DNA of 64,000 nucleotides from Ichthyophis bannanicus (taxonomy: Eukaryota; Chordata; Amphibia; Gymnophiona; Ichthyophiidae). The DNA is taken from contig CM066031.1 in NCBI GenBank assembly GCA_033557465.1, positions 1,441,750,163-1,441,814,162 on the forward strand, in the 5' to 3' direction. A model generated the notes under the pieces. The model made no database searches. It saw only the letters and a list, made by a program, of their open reading frames with translations, and was not told the DNA's origin. Of the stretch, positions 20,141 through 29,783 are shown piece by piece; position 1 is the first letter of the stretch, and each line of letters starts with the position of its first letter. Position numbers and translations under genes: made by a program.

Positions 20141-21820
20141 CCTGCTCCTGTGAGAGCAGTCCTGGGGCTCAACCCAGGGGAACCAGCCATTGCCATTGCC
20201 AGGAAGAGGAGCAGTGGGAACCACCAGGGGGCTATCAGAATTAGTGACACCCTGTCGCGCTGGACCTTGAAGAGGGTCTTGGCAGCCAGTGGTTTCGGGG
20301 GGGAAGGCATAAAGGAGACCTTCCGTCCATGGGATGAGGAAAGCATCTGCTGTCACCCGGGATGAGTGTTGCTGGCAGGAGCAGAACCGGGGCAACTGCG
20401 CATTGTCCGGGCTGGTAAACAGATGCACTAGGGGGACACCCCAGAGTTGAAACAGCCGGGAAGCGAATCTGGGGTCCAGTCGCAACTCGTGCAGTTGGAG
20501 AACTCTGCTTAGTTTGTCCACCAGGGCTTTGTCCTGGCTCAGGAGGTTGACCACTCTTAGGAGCATCCTGCTGCGAGTCGCATAGGAGCAGAGGGATACC
20601 ACTTTGTGGCAGAGGGAGCTTGACCCTGTGCCCCCTTGCTTGTTCATGTAGAACATTGTGACCTGGTTGTCAGTCTGGATCAGCACAGACTGATGCTGTA
20701 GCCAGTGGTGGAAGGCTTGGAGGACCAGAAATATCACCTGGAGCTCCAGAAAGTTGATTTGTATCTGGGATTCTGACTGGGACCAGCTGCCTTGAGTCTG
20801 AAGGTCCCCGCAATGCGCTCTCCAGCCTATCTGGGAGGCATCCATAGTAAGGACCCTCTGGGCGGTGGGTGCTTGGAAGGGCATACCTGCCTGAAGGTGG
20901 CAGGGAATCTGCCACCAACTTATGGAGTCCATCAGACTCTGTCCCAGAGCCTGCCTGTGGCTTGCGTCCACTAGGAGCAGAGGCACCACTGAGCTGCTTG
21001 CATGTGTATGGAGTCACATGGACCGTGGAGGCCATGTGGCTCAGCAGGTGGAGGAGAAGCTGGGCTGGTAGCAACCGGAAGTATTGCACCTCTGCGGCTA
21101 GCTCCCTGAGACGTTGTGACCTTTCTTGAGGGAAGATGGCCTTGGTCTGGAGGGTGTCTAGCCGATGCCCCATGAATGCTAGGTATTGGGCCGAAGAGAG
21201 GTGAGACTTGGGATAGTTGATGATGAACCTGAGGTGCGGCAGGGCATTGATGGTGCACCTTGTGGCATGTTGCGCCTCTGCAGCTGAGCCTCCCTTTATG
21301 AGCCAGTCTTCCAGGTAGGGAAAGACGAAGGCCCCCTGGAGGTAGAGGTGGGCTGCGAGTCTGTGACCACCATTAGGCACTTTGTGAAGACCCTTGGTGA
21401 GGAGGCCAGCCCAAAGGGGAGTACCTTGTATTGGTAGTGCTCTCCCCCCATCACGAACTGAAGGTATTTTATGTGGCTGGGGTGAATTGGGGTGTGTGTG
21501 GAGGCACCCTTTAGATCTAAGGAGCATAGCCAATCTCCCTGCTGGAGGAATGGCAGCAGTGTTCCAAAGGAGATGTCCTCATGGGGATGAAGGAAATACT
21601 CAGAGTAGAAGCCAGTGCCCCAGAGATGTGTCTGTACTGGCTCAACTGCTCTGTCCTGGAGTAGGCCTGCAAGCTCTGTGAGGAGCAGGATCTGGTAAAG
21701 GAGAGGTTTTATGTGCTCTCCTGGGAAGTACAAGGGTGGAGCCCACTGTAGGTGGAGAAGGTAGTCCTCCCTGACCACTTGTAGCACCAAGATATCTGTG
21801 GTGATGGCAGACCACATGAG
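20087..21820 (-). pseudogene. DIRS RT - RNase H - methyltransferase-like (copy A3, broken)
   Basis: RT pieces: DWLCSLDLKGA (motif A region), HYQYKVLPFGLASSPRVFTK and FPYLEDWLIKGG, where the usual YLDD reads YLED. RNase H: LTMDASQIGWRAHCG, NFLELQVI and IQTDNQVTMFYMNKQGGTGS, giving the D-E-D order. MT-like end: LFQLWGVPLVHLFTSPDNAQ and LLYAFPPE. The parts lie in different frames (21817-21296, 21533-20670, 20989-20087). The Asp-to-Glu change at the RT catalytic motif would disable polymerisation even if the frames were repaired. Confidence 0.8.
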
Positions 21821-22099
21821 GGCAAACAGGACCAGACCCCCCCCCCCCCCCGGTGGACTGCAAGGGACCTCCTGGGGAAGAGGAGGTCAAGCCCAGGAAG
21901 TCAAAAGCTTCCCCCAGGCTGGGCCGGGGCTGACACCTGGGACTGAGGGGTCTTTTGCTTATGAAGGCCATGCCCCTGTCCTTTGTGCTGTTGACCTTGC
22001 TGAGGGGTTGAGAAGGCCTAAAATAGCAAGGTGTACCAAACCCCCCCTTCTTCCTCAAGGCCTTCTTATGGGGCTGCACTGAGGCCTTCTTCGAGAGCT

Positions 22100-23760
22100 G
22101 GTTCTCGTTAGGAACTTGGTTTATATCTCTGCAGCTTTGTCTGCCATGGGTTTCCCGAAGGGGTTCTCTCCGATGCAGGGGACATTAATAAGTTTGTCCT
22201 GTACCCATTGTTCTAGGTCAGAAATCTGCAGCCATACTTGGCGTCATGCCACCATGCCTGCGGCAGCCACCCTGGCTGAAGACTTGAAGCTATTGTAGGC
22301 TGCTTGAGGCGAGAACTTCAAGCACTCTTTGACTGCCAAGGCCATTAAATCTCTGCAAGGGTTCCCCGTCAAGGCCTGCTGAGAATCCACCAAGTTCCCT
22401 TGACAGCTCCTTGAGGTACATGCCGATATAGAGTTAGTAGAACTAGATCCAGCAAATCAGCATCGAGCCCTGAAAGGTCTTCCGGCCGTGGGCCTTGGCC
22501 TCCCTGCCGGGTGGCACCGAAGAATGAGTCTTTGGCTCCTGAGCCTGTGCATGGCTGACTCAACGACCATCGAGTTGTGGGGGAGTTAGGTCTTCTGGAA
22601 CCGAGGGCTTCAGTGTACTTGGTACATGGAGTCAAGTCACCTGCCAATGGGCACCGACGCCAGTGTTTCCCACATCTGGAGGAAGAAGCGCTTGAGGATC
22701 ATAGGCACAGTACCCTCCAGTTCGTTTGTGTGCAGGTCTTCCTAAGACTCGGTCTCGGTCTCAATGGTGATTGCCTTAGCGATATCCTGCACAAAGTTGA
22801 GGAAGGCAACATCCATGGGCGGGAATGTGTCGGGAAACTGGAGGAGATGGGTCCGAAGTCACATCTAAGTGTCGCCGAGTGTCCAGGGGCTCCTCATCCT
22901 TGGTCTCCCATTCGGACTCAAAGTCCGAGTACGAGTCTGAGGCTCCGTGATCATCATGGTCTAGGTTCGTGCCAGATGGTCCACGACCTCTGTAGGATCT
23001 GCGGTCCGAACTGTGGGCACTCGCTGGTGAGGACGGGTGTCCCAAGAAACAGAACTGAGACCTCATCTGGAGCTGTTGGGTCTCTTGAGGTGGGTGGCAC
23101 TTGAGGATTGGCTTGACATCTGAGGAAGCCCTCAATGTCAAGGGTCTCATCGTCGGGGCGGATGAACTGGACATAAACGCCCACTGCATGGTCACAAGGG
23201 CAGAGATACGCTCTTTAAGGTCGCCATTCTGGTCTCCATGCCAGTTGACTCCACAGTCTTCAATGTGGGAACCGAGAATTTTGGGTCTGGTGTCGGTACT
23301 GTTTAAAGGGGAGCCCTTGATGAGGATGGCCTCAGGTACCGACGACTCCTTGCGGGGCAACTTGAGAGGCCGCTCCCACTCTGACTCCCTAGATTCATGC
23401 CTGGGACTGCGGGGATTTCCCCTTTTTCGCAGAACTGTCCTCTGAGGTGGTCTTCGAGGGTTTTCACTTCTTGCGTTCCACCTCTGGGAATTTCCTCTCA
23501 GAGTAACCGTGGTCAAGGGATTCTGAGAAAGTTCGGGCTTCATGGATCACCAAGGTACCAGAGGGTCACTGGAGCGTGGTGTCGCTGGAGACTCCAGCGC
23601 CAAGTTGGACTTTCAGAAGAGTTTCTCCTGCTGCTGGTGACAGCTCTTTAGAGCTTTTGAGGTCATGGTTCTGTACAGTTCGCAGTCGAGAGTCGTCGTG
23701 TTCCGGGTCGAGGCACTGGAGGCTGCAGTCCTTGCAGGTCACTGAGGGACATCATTTTGC
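22100..23760 (-). pseudogene. DIRS gag-like protein (copy A3, broken)
   Basis: Lies upstream of RT on the minus strand. The longest open part (23543-22776) is Arg/Ser/Pro-rich with a SDFESEWETKDEEPLDTRRH acidic block that has a counterpart in copy A1 (SSLLNSKWETEDEESLDTRQ). Later the sequence corresponds to the gag end of A1, with stops. No clear function is visible beyond comparison with the other copies. Gag in DIRS is poorly conserved, so the assignment rests on position and on matches between copies. Confidence 0.6.
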
Positions 23761-24059
23761 TGCACCAATTGCACTTCTCGAAGCCAATGGAGGCCATCGG
23801 GGGAAAAAAGGGTCTCTGCTACCTGGCAGGGGTCGGAGGCCTCCGGCCGAAAAATGTCACGAATAGCAGTAGAGGAACACCTCAAGGTAAAAAGGGGAAC
23901 AACTAAGGAATGAACCCGAGGAGTGACGCCGAGGCGGGCTGGCTCAGTGGATGGGAAGGAACCAGTATACAAACCAGACAGAAATGTATCAAAATAAATA
24001 AATAAAAATCATTTTTTTCAGGGGAAACTGGACAGACATCCAGAGGGCTCTGCGAAAAA

Positions 24060-24226
24060 AAGGAGACTGAGGCAAGATGGCACCCTTAGGCGAGAAGGGG
24101 ACCATGCATGCATGGTGAATCTCCCAAAGGCTTTCTTTGAAAGCTGGGGAGATGCTTCCGCGGGGGCTCTGTCGACACCGACATCGCCCATATGCGAGGA
24201 CTGACTTCCTGCTTGTTTCTGGAGAA
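24060..24226. repeat. DIRS A3 terminal inverted repeat (gag side)
   Basis: Includes CTTTCTTTGAAAGCTGGGGA and CATATGCGAGGACTGACTTC and ends TTTCTGGAGAA. It is the inverse of 18521-18700. The CR1 sequence TACATTGAAACC resumes immediately after. Confidence 0.85.
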
Positions 24227-24315
24227 TACATTGAAACCCTCCACCCAGTCTACAACAGCAGCCAAGAAAGCAAATAGAATACTAGGAATCTTAAAGAAAG
24301 GAATAGAGATAAAAA
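24227..24315 (+). mobile_element. CR1 LINE fragment, block 2 (RT thumb)
   Basis: Continues block 1: encodes TLKPSTQSTTAAKKANRI and LGILKKGIEIK, matching MLKPSTQCAASAKRANRMLG of the copy at 13.5 kb. It is cut at about 24315 by a short L2-type tail. Confidence 0.85.
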
Positions 24316-24597
24316 CAGATGCCTCATCAGTAAATAGAGATAAAAACAAATGTCTCATCAGTAAAGGCAAATGCCTCATCAGTAAACTAACCACTTCAAA
24401 CAGACGTTCAGCCCGCTTTTTCTGTACAGTTGTAAATAGTTACCCCCTTGTTATCTATCCAAGTTCTGTTGCCTGTTAATTGTAAACACAAATCGAAAGT
24501 TTTGAGATGTGTATTTAACTGGTTCTATGTAAACCGCACTGTTGGAAAATAGCACGATATATAAGTGCATGTAATAAAATAAATAAAAATTAAAAAT
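24316..24597 (+). mobile_element. L2-type LINE 3' tail inserted in CR1
   Basis: Contains three short ATGCCTCATCAGTAAA-type repeats at the left, then TGTAAACCGCACTGTTGG, GCACGATATATAAGTGC and AAATAAATAAA. CR1 coding resumes at about 24598 (ATTATAATGCCTTTGTAT). Confidence 0.7.
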
Positions 24598-24710
24598 TAA
24601 AATATTATAATGCCTTTGTATTGTTTTATGGTGTGACTGCACCTCAAATATTGTGCGCAATTCTGGTCACCATATCTTAAAAAGGATATAGCTGAATTAG
24701 AAAAGGTACT
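24598..24710 (+). mobile_element. CR1 LINE fragment, block 3
   Basis: Encodes an IIMPLYCFMV-like stretch, then LKYCAQFWSPYLKKDIAELE, continuing the CR1 RT thumb after the L2 tail. It ends at about 24710, where the minus-strand L2 begins. Confidence 0.75.
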
Positions 24711-26027
24711 GCACTACTACTATTAATCATTTATAGCGCTATAAGGCAAACGCAGTGCTGTACAAACATATCAAGAAGACAGTCCCTGCTCATAGAGCTT
24801 ACAATCTAATCAAGACAGACAGAACAATTCAAGAGAAACAAGGGAAGTTCAAATAGGGAATTAGATGCACGGAGAACAAGGGATTAGGATCCAAATGCGG
24901 CCTCAAAGAGGTAAGCCTTTGGCATGGATTTGAAGAGGGGGAGAGAAGAGACTTGACAAAGATAGAGTAAGTTTGTTCCATGCATAAGGAGCAGCAAGGT
25001 GAAAAGATCGAAGTCTGGAGTTTGCAGAAGAAGAAGCAGAAAAGGGCATAGAGAGAAGAAAGCCAGAGGAGGAGCTGAGTTCATGAGGAGGGGTGTAGGG
25101 AGAGAGAAGAGAGGAAAGGTAATGAGGGGCAGAAGAGTGAATGTATTGAATGTATTTATATGTTAGAAGGAGAAATTTGAATTGGATACGGAAATGGAAG
25201 GGGAGCCAGTAAAGTGATTTTAGAAGATGGGTTATTATAAGTATACTGGGGCTGGCAGAAGATTAGCCGCGCAGCAGATTTCTGGATAGATTGAAGAGGA
25301 GAGAGATGACACTAAGGGAGACCAGCAAGGAGGTTGCAATAAAGACAGGAGGTGACCAAAGAGTAGACAAGAGCCTTAGTAGTGTGCTCAGAGAGGAAGG
25401 GACACATTTCGTTAATGGTGTAGAGAAAGAAATGACAGGGTTTAGCTATATGTTGAATATGTGTGGAGAAGGAAAGGGAGGAGTCGAAGATGACCCCAAG
25501 GTTGTGGGCTGAGGTAAAAGGAAGAAGAAGAGTAGTATCTACTGTGATAGAGAAAGAAGGAAGGGGGGAGAAGGGTTTAGGAAGAAAAATAAGAAGTTCA
25601 GTTTTAGCCATATTCAATTTTAGGAGGCGGTGAGACATCCAGGCGGCGATGTCAGATAAGCAAGTACAGATACAGGTTTGGAACGAAGGAGAGATGTTAG
25701 GTGTAGAAAGATAGATTTGAGAGTCATCAGCATAAAATGATATTGAAAGCCATGGGAAGAGATGAAGGCACCAAGTGACTGGGTATAGAGAGAGAAAAGG
25801 AGAAGGCCCAGAACAGACCCTTGAGGTACACACCAACTGAGAGAGGGATGGCAATAGAGGAGGAACCTCTAGAACAAACACTGAAAGAGCAATTGGAGAG
25901 CTAAGAAAAGAACCAAAACATTACAGGGCCTCTAAAACCAAGAGAGCATAAAGTGAAAAGGAGGAGGAGGTGGTTAACTGTATCAAAAGCAGCAGAAATA
26001 TCAAGAAGAATGAGAAGTGATGTAGGA
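24711..26027 (-). mobile_element. L2-clade LINE, 3' half
   Basis: Runs on the minus strand from an RT motif A ([13 protein letters not shown]) near 26010 to a 3' end near 24711. The 3' UTR contains AGCGCTATAA and GAGCTCTATGAGCAGGGACT-type words and ends in short TAG/TAC repeats. The 5' part is missing at 26027. Confidence 0.75.
25312..26027 (-). pseudogene. L2 reverse transcriptase (partial)
   Basis: The open stretch 25881-25312 encodes [15 protein letters not shown] (catalytic YADD), [20 protein letters not shown] and MAKTELLIFLPKPF segments, HNLGVIFDSSLSF, and the C-terminal TTKALVYSLVTSCLYCNLLAGLP. These are L2 RT motifs C to E and the thumb. Motif A lies upstream in another frame (about 26010-25980), so at least one frameshift separates A from C. 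YADD is intact, but the element lacks its endonuclease. Confidence 0.75.
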
Positions 26028-26346
26028 AATAGCGCCACCTAGATTATTTTATAAAAAGACATGGGCATGAAGCAATGAAAAAGAATCTATTATCAATCTT
26101 GCAAGACGGGTGACCAGCAAGTAGACACACTCCTTTGACATATTTCAGTGACATTTATACCTTGGTCAAATCAACAAGCCCCTACCCCCAACATCTTATT
26201 GGCTAACTAATACAATGTTTTTGACCTATTATGCTCAGACAGCACACGTGGGTTTCTGCTCCTGTTTACTGTAGCCCCATCCCCTTTATGTATTCTTTAC
26301 CTTATTTTACATAATTCCCACTTACATTACAGACCACATGCAAGAA
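26028..26346. other. Unassigned flank of DIRS B1
   Basis: About 320 bp AT-rich, no motif seen. It ends at CATGCAAG followed by the AA core of DIRS B1. Confidence 0.35.
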
Positions 26347-26385
26347 GGTGAAATTAGTCTTACCTGCTAATTGTTGTTCCTGGAG

Positions 26386-26510
26386 TAGACCCAGTCTGGT
26401 CCCGGACCTCTGAGTTGTCAACCTTAATCAGCAGCTTGGAGACTGAGGAACCACCTTCTTTTCATGATGTCACTGCTATATAACTCCGGCATCCGCCCAT
26501 CTCCATCAGT
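26386..26510. repeat. DIRS B1 terminal inverted repeat, recombinase side
   Basis: About 125 bp (CCCAGTCTGGTCCCGGACCT ... CCGCCCATCTCCATCAGT), an almost exact reverse complement of 32235-32358. Contains GCTATATAAC. Confidence 0.9.
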
Positions 26511-26770
26511 ACCCTACTGACAAAGCAGACTCACCAGAGCAACAAATAAGTTAAGACCTCACCTACAAACCGCAAGGTCCATCCCCTCCAGCACTGAGAC
26601 ATGAAAAGTAATTAATCCACTAACTGTGAACACTGGGGGGTGCCCAGACTAGCCTCTCCCCTGTCCGACCACCCCCCTTATAGATGACATCGAAACGTCC
26701 CTTCTTACCTGTTACCAGTGAAAAAACAGAAGACCGTGCTGCAAGCCCTATGGCAACACCGGGTGGGATG

Positions 26771-26867
26771 CGGGACCAGACTGGGTCTACTCCAGGAACA
26801 ACAATTAGCAGGTAAGACTAATTTCACCTTCCTGTTCGTAGCCCCAGTCTGGTCCCGGACCTCTGAG
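26771..26867. repeat. DIRS B1 internal complementary region (inverted circle joint)
   Basis: The first half is the reverse complement of the 26347 end (GTCTACTCCAGGAACAACAA, TTAGCAGGTAAGACTAATTT). It passes through CACC-TT-CCTG at the joint and then matches the reverse complement of the 32369 end (GTTCGTAGCCCCAGTCTGGT). It is the joint of both element ends, inverted. The recombinase stop codon lies just beyond at about 26888. Confidence 0.9.
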
Positions 26868-26887
26868 TAAGTACCAGAGCAGTAGAT

Positions 26888-27975
26888 CTAACGGGAGGGC
26901 CCGGCCGCAACTGCTTGCAGCACCGCCGCCCCGAAACTGGCATCCTGCGCGGACTGAACGTCCAATCGATAATGTCGAATAAAGGGAGACAAAGAAGACC
27001 ACGTGGCCGCCCTGCAAATCTCCGCAGGCGGCACAGCTTGGAGCTCCGCCCAGGACGTAACTTGAGCCCTGGTGGAGTGGGCCCTCAGCCCCTCCGGCAC
27101 CGATCTCCCCTTCAGCAGGTAGGCCGACGAAATTGCCTCCCGGATCCACCGGGCGATGGAGGCCTTAGAAGCCGCCTCTCCTCGGCGAGGTCCCGAGAAC
27201 AGGATAAACAATCTCTCCGAGCGGCGGAACCCCGCCGTACGCCGAAGATACCTCTTCAAGGCCCTGCGGACATCCAGCGTCCTGGAAGCTGAACTCGAAG
27301 GACCCGCCCGGAACACCGGCAGGGAGATCTCCTGATTCAAATGGAACGCCAACACGACCTTGGGTAAGAAGGCCGGCACAGGTCGCAAGACCACTCTGGT
27401 CTCGAAAAAAGACAAGTACGGCTCCTTGCAGGACAGAGCCTGCAACTCCGAGACTCGTCTGGCCGAACAAATAGCCACCAGGAACACGACCTTCAATGTG
27501 AGATCCTTCAGGGAAGCCGTGCTCAAGGGCTCGAAAGGCTCTCGCTCCAGCGCAGACAGCACAAGGGGAAGGTGCCACTGCGGAACCGGATGTCTGCGGG
27601 GCGGGCGAATTAACGCAACCGCGCGTAGGAACCGCTTGACATCCCGATGTTCTCCCAGGGATTTACCGGCCAGTCATCCGCGGTAGCACGCCAGGGCCGC
27701 GACCTGCACTCGAATCGAAGACGCCGCCAGGCCCTTGTCGAAACCGCACTGCAGAAAGTCCAAGACCTGGGAGAGAAACGCCTTGAGCGCCATCAAGTGT
27801 CGCTCGCTGCACCACGCCTCAAAAACTCTCCAGACCCGGACATACGCCAAAGACGTGGACCTCTTACGAGCTTTCAACAGGGTAGAGACCACCGCCGTGG
27901 AGTAGCCCCTAGTTCTCAGCCGAGCCCTTTCAATAGCCAAGCCGTAAGCGAGAACCGATCCACATGAGGCATGAA
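26888..27975 (-). pseudogene. DIRS tyrosine recombinase (copy B1, one in-frame stop)
   Basis: Core-binding part: LAYGLAIERARLRTRGYSTA, RSTSLAYVRVWRVFEAWC and AASSIRVQVAALACYRG. After the TGA at 27674-27676 the same frame continues with LGEHRDVKRFLRAV, then the catalytic domain: first Arg in CSARRVSELQAL, H-x-x-R in RAHSTRAQ, Trp-rich AATWSS and the nucleophile Tyr in FIRHYRLDVQ. It stays in one frame apart from the single stop. Its start overlaps the end of the RT gene (27916) in a different frame, and no ATG is seen close to its start. The overlap arrangement is usual for DIRS. Confidence 0.88.
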
Positions 27976-29783
27976 CAGAGGCCCCTGCGTCAGCAGGTCC
28001 GGGCGAGCCGGGAGCCGCCACGGCTGCTCGACCAGGAGCCTGCGCAGGTCTGCATACCAAGGCCGGCGCGGCCAGTCCGGAGCTATCAGGATCACCATCC
28101 CCCCGAAGCTCTCCACCCGTTGGAGTACCCGTCCAATGAGCACCCACGGCGGGAAGACGTACAACAGCTGGCCCTCCGGCCAGGGCTGAATCAGCGCGTC
28201 GAGACCCTCGGACATCCGTTCCCTGCGCCTGCTGAAGAAGCGGCTGGCTTTCGCGGAGCTGAAAGTGGCCATCAGATCCATCACCGGGGTGCCCCATCGC
28301 CGCGTGAGCATAGCGAACACCTCCGGATGGAGAACCCACTCTCCTCGATCCACCCGCACGCGACTGAGGAAGTCTGCCTCCACGTTGTCCACTCCTGCCA
28401 CGTGCGCCGCCGACACCGCCAGGAGATGCCGCTCGGCCCATGCAAAGAGGGCCTCGGCCTCTGCCTCGAGGGTCGCGCTGCTGGTCCCGCCCTGACGGTT
28501 GAGATAAGCCACGGCCGTGGCGTTGTCGGAGAACACTCTCACCGCCGAACCTTCGAGGGTCGGCTGGAAGCATTCTAACGCCAGGGACACCGCACGCAGT
28601 TCCAGATGGTTGATCGACCATGAGCGCTCCAGAGGATTCCACAGTCCCTGGGCGAACTGGCCGCGACAGTGACCCCCCCAACCCTGGAGGCTGGCATCTG
28701 TCGTCAATGCTACCCACTCGGGCACCGCCAGCGGCCTCCCCTTTTTCAAGGAGCGGGGATCCAACCACCAGCGCAGCCCCGCCCGCGTTTCGTCCGGGCA
28801 GGCGAGCCGTTGAGACAGGGAGTCCCGCTGGTGCGACCAGCACCTGAGCAGCGCCCTCTGCAAGGGTCGCATGTGAGCCCTCGCCCACGGCACCAGCTCG
28901 AGGGACGCCGCCATGGTGCCCAGCAGTTGGAGGTACTGCCACGCCGTGGACTCCCGTCTCTTCAAGAACTGCCGAACCAACATCCGCAACTTCTGCGCCC
29001 TCTGCCGAGGAAGGAACACCTGTCCGGTTCCCGTGTCGAAGCGCGCTCCTAGGTATTCCATGTCTTGGGAGGGGACCAACTGGCTCTTCGCCCTGTTGAC
29101 CACCCAACCGAGGCTTTCCAGGAACTCGACCACCCTGGACGTGGCCCGCAAGCTCTCGTCCCTTGACTTCGCCCGGATTAACCAGTCGTCCAGGTACGGG
29201 TGCACCAGGACGCCTTCCTTGCGTAGGGCCGCTGCCACCACTATCATCACCTTCGTGAAGGTGCGCGGAGCCGTAGCTAGCCCTAACGGCAGCGCTCGGA
29301 ATTGGAAATGACCGAAAGGCACCACAAAGCGGAGAAACCGGTGATGCTCCTGCCGGATGGGAATGTGAAGATAGGCCTCGGACAGATCCAGAGCGGTGAG
29401 AAACTCTCCCGGCCGGACCGCTGCAATCACGGACCGGAGAGTTTCCATGCGGAAGTGAGTCACCCGGAGGCACCGGTTTACCCCTTTGAGGTCTAGGATG
29501 GGCCGGAGCCCTCCGCCCTTCTTGGTGACCACGAAATAGATGGAGTATCGACTGCAACCGTGTTGGGCGGGCGGAACCGGCTCGATCGCCTGGAGGTCCA
29601 GCAGTCTTTGAACGGTCTCCCGAACCGCAGCACACTTGTTGGACGCTTTGCAGGGAGACCGCACAAAGGCATCGCGCACTGGTCGCTGCAGCTCCAGCGC
29701 GTAACCGTCCCTGATGACCTCCAGCACCCACTGATCCGAAGTGATGTGGACCCAGGCGTCGTAGAACTCCCGCAGCCTGCCTC
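27916..29783 (-). CDS. DIRS RT - RNase H - methyltransferase-like polyprotein (copy B1, open)
   Basis: An uninterrupted frame with an ATG at 29727 (about 603 codons); it is also open upstream to about 29783, right at the gag stop. RT: LDLKGVNRCLRV, FLTALDLSEAYLHIPI (motif A), FGHFQFRALPLGLATAPRTF and the catalytic HPYLDDWLIRA. RNase H: LTTDASLQGWGGHCRG, INHLELRAVSLAL and VFSDNATAVAYLNRQGG, giving D-E-D. MT-like end: WGTPVMDLMATFSSAKASRF, LLYVFPPWVLIGRVLQ and VILIAPDWPRRPWY, ending SLTAWLLKGLG. The FPPW block sits where DNA adenine methyltransferases have a DPPY/NPPY-type motif, but the fit is degenerate and any activity is unproven. This enzyme copies element RNA into DNA. Confidence 0.9.

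Larger units (their letters stand above)
18521..24226 (-). mobile_element. DIRS retrotransposon, family A copy A3 (complete gene order)
   Basis: Both terminal repeats, the internal complementary region, gag, RT-RNase H-MT-like and recombinase are all present, spanning about 5.7 kb. The copy sits inside a CR1 reading frame; joining 18520 to 24227 restores the CR1 protein order with no duplication of target bases beyond an AA. Coding frames are broken in many places, and the RT catalytic motif is YLED instead of YLDD, so the copy is inactive. Confidence 0.9.
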
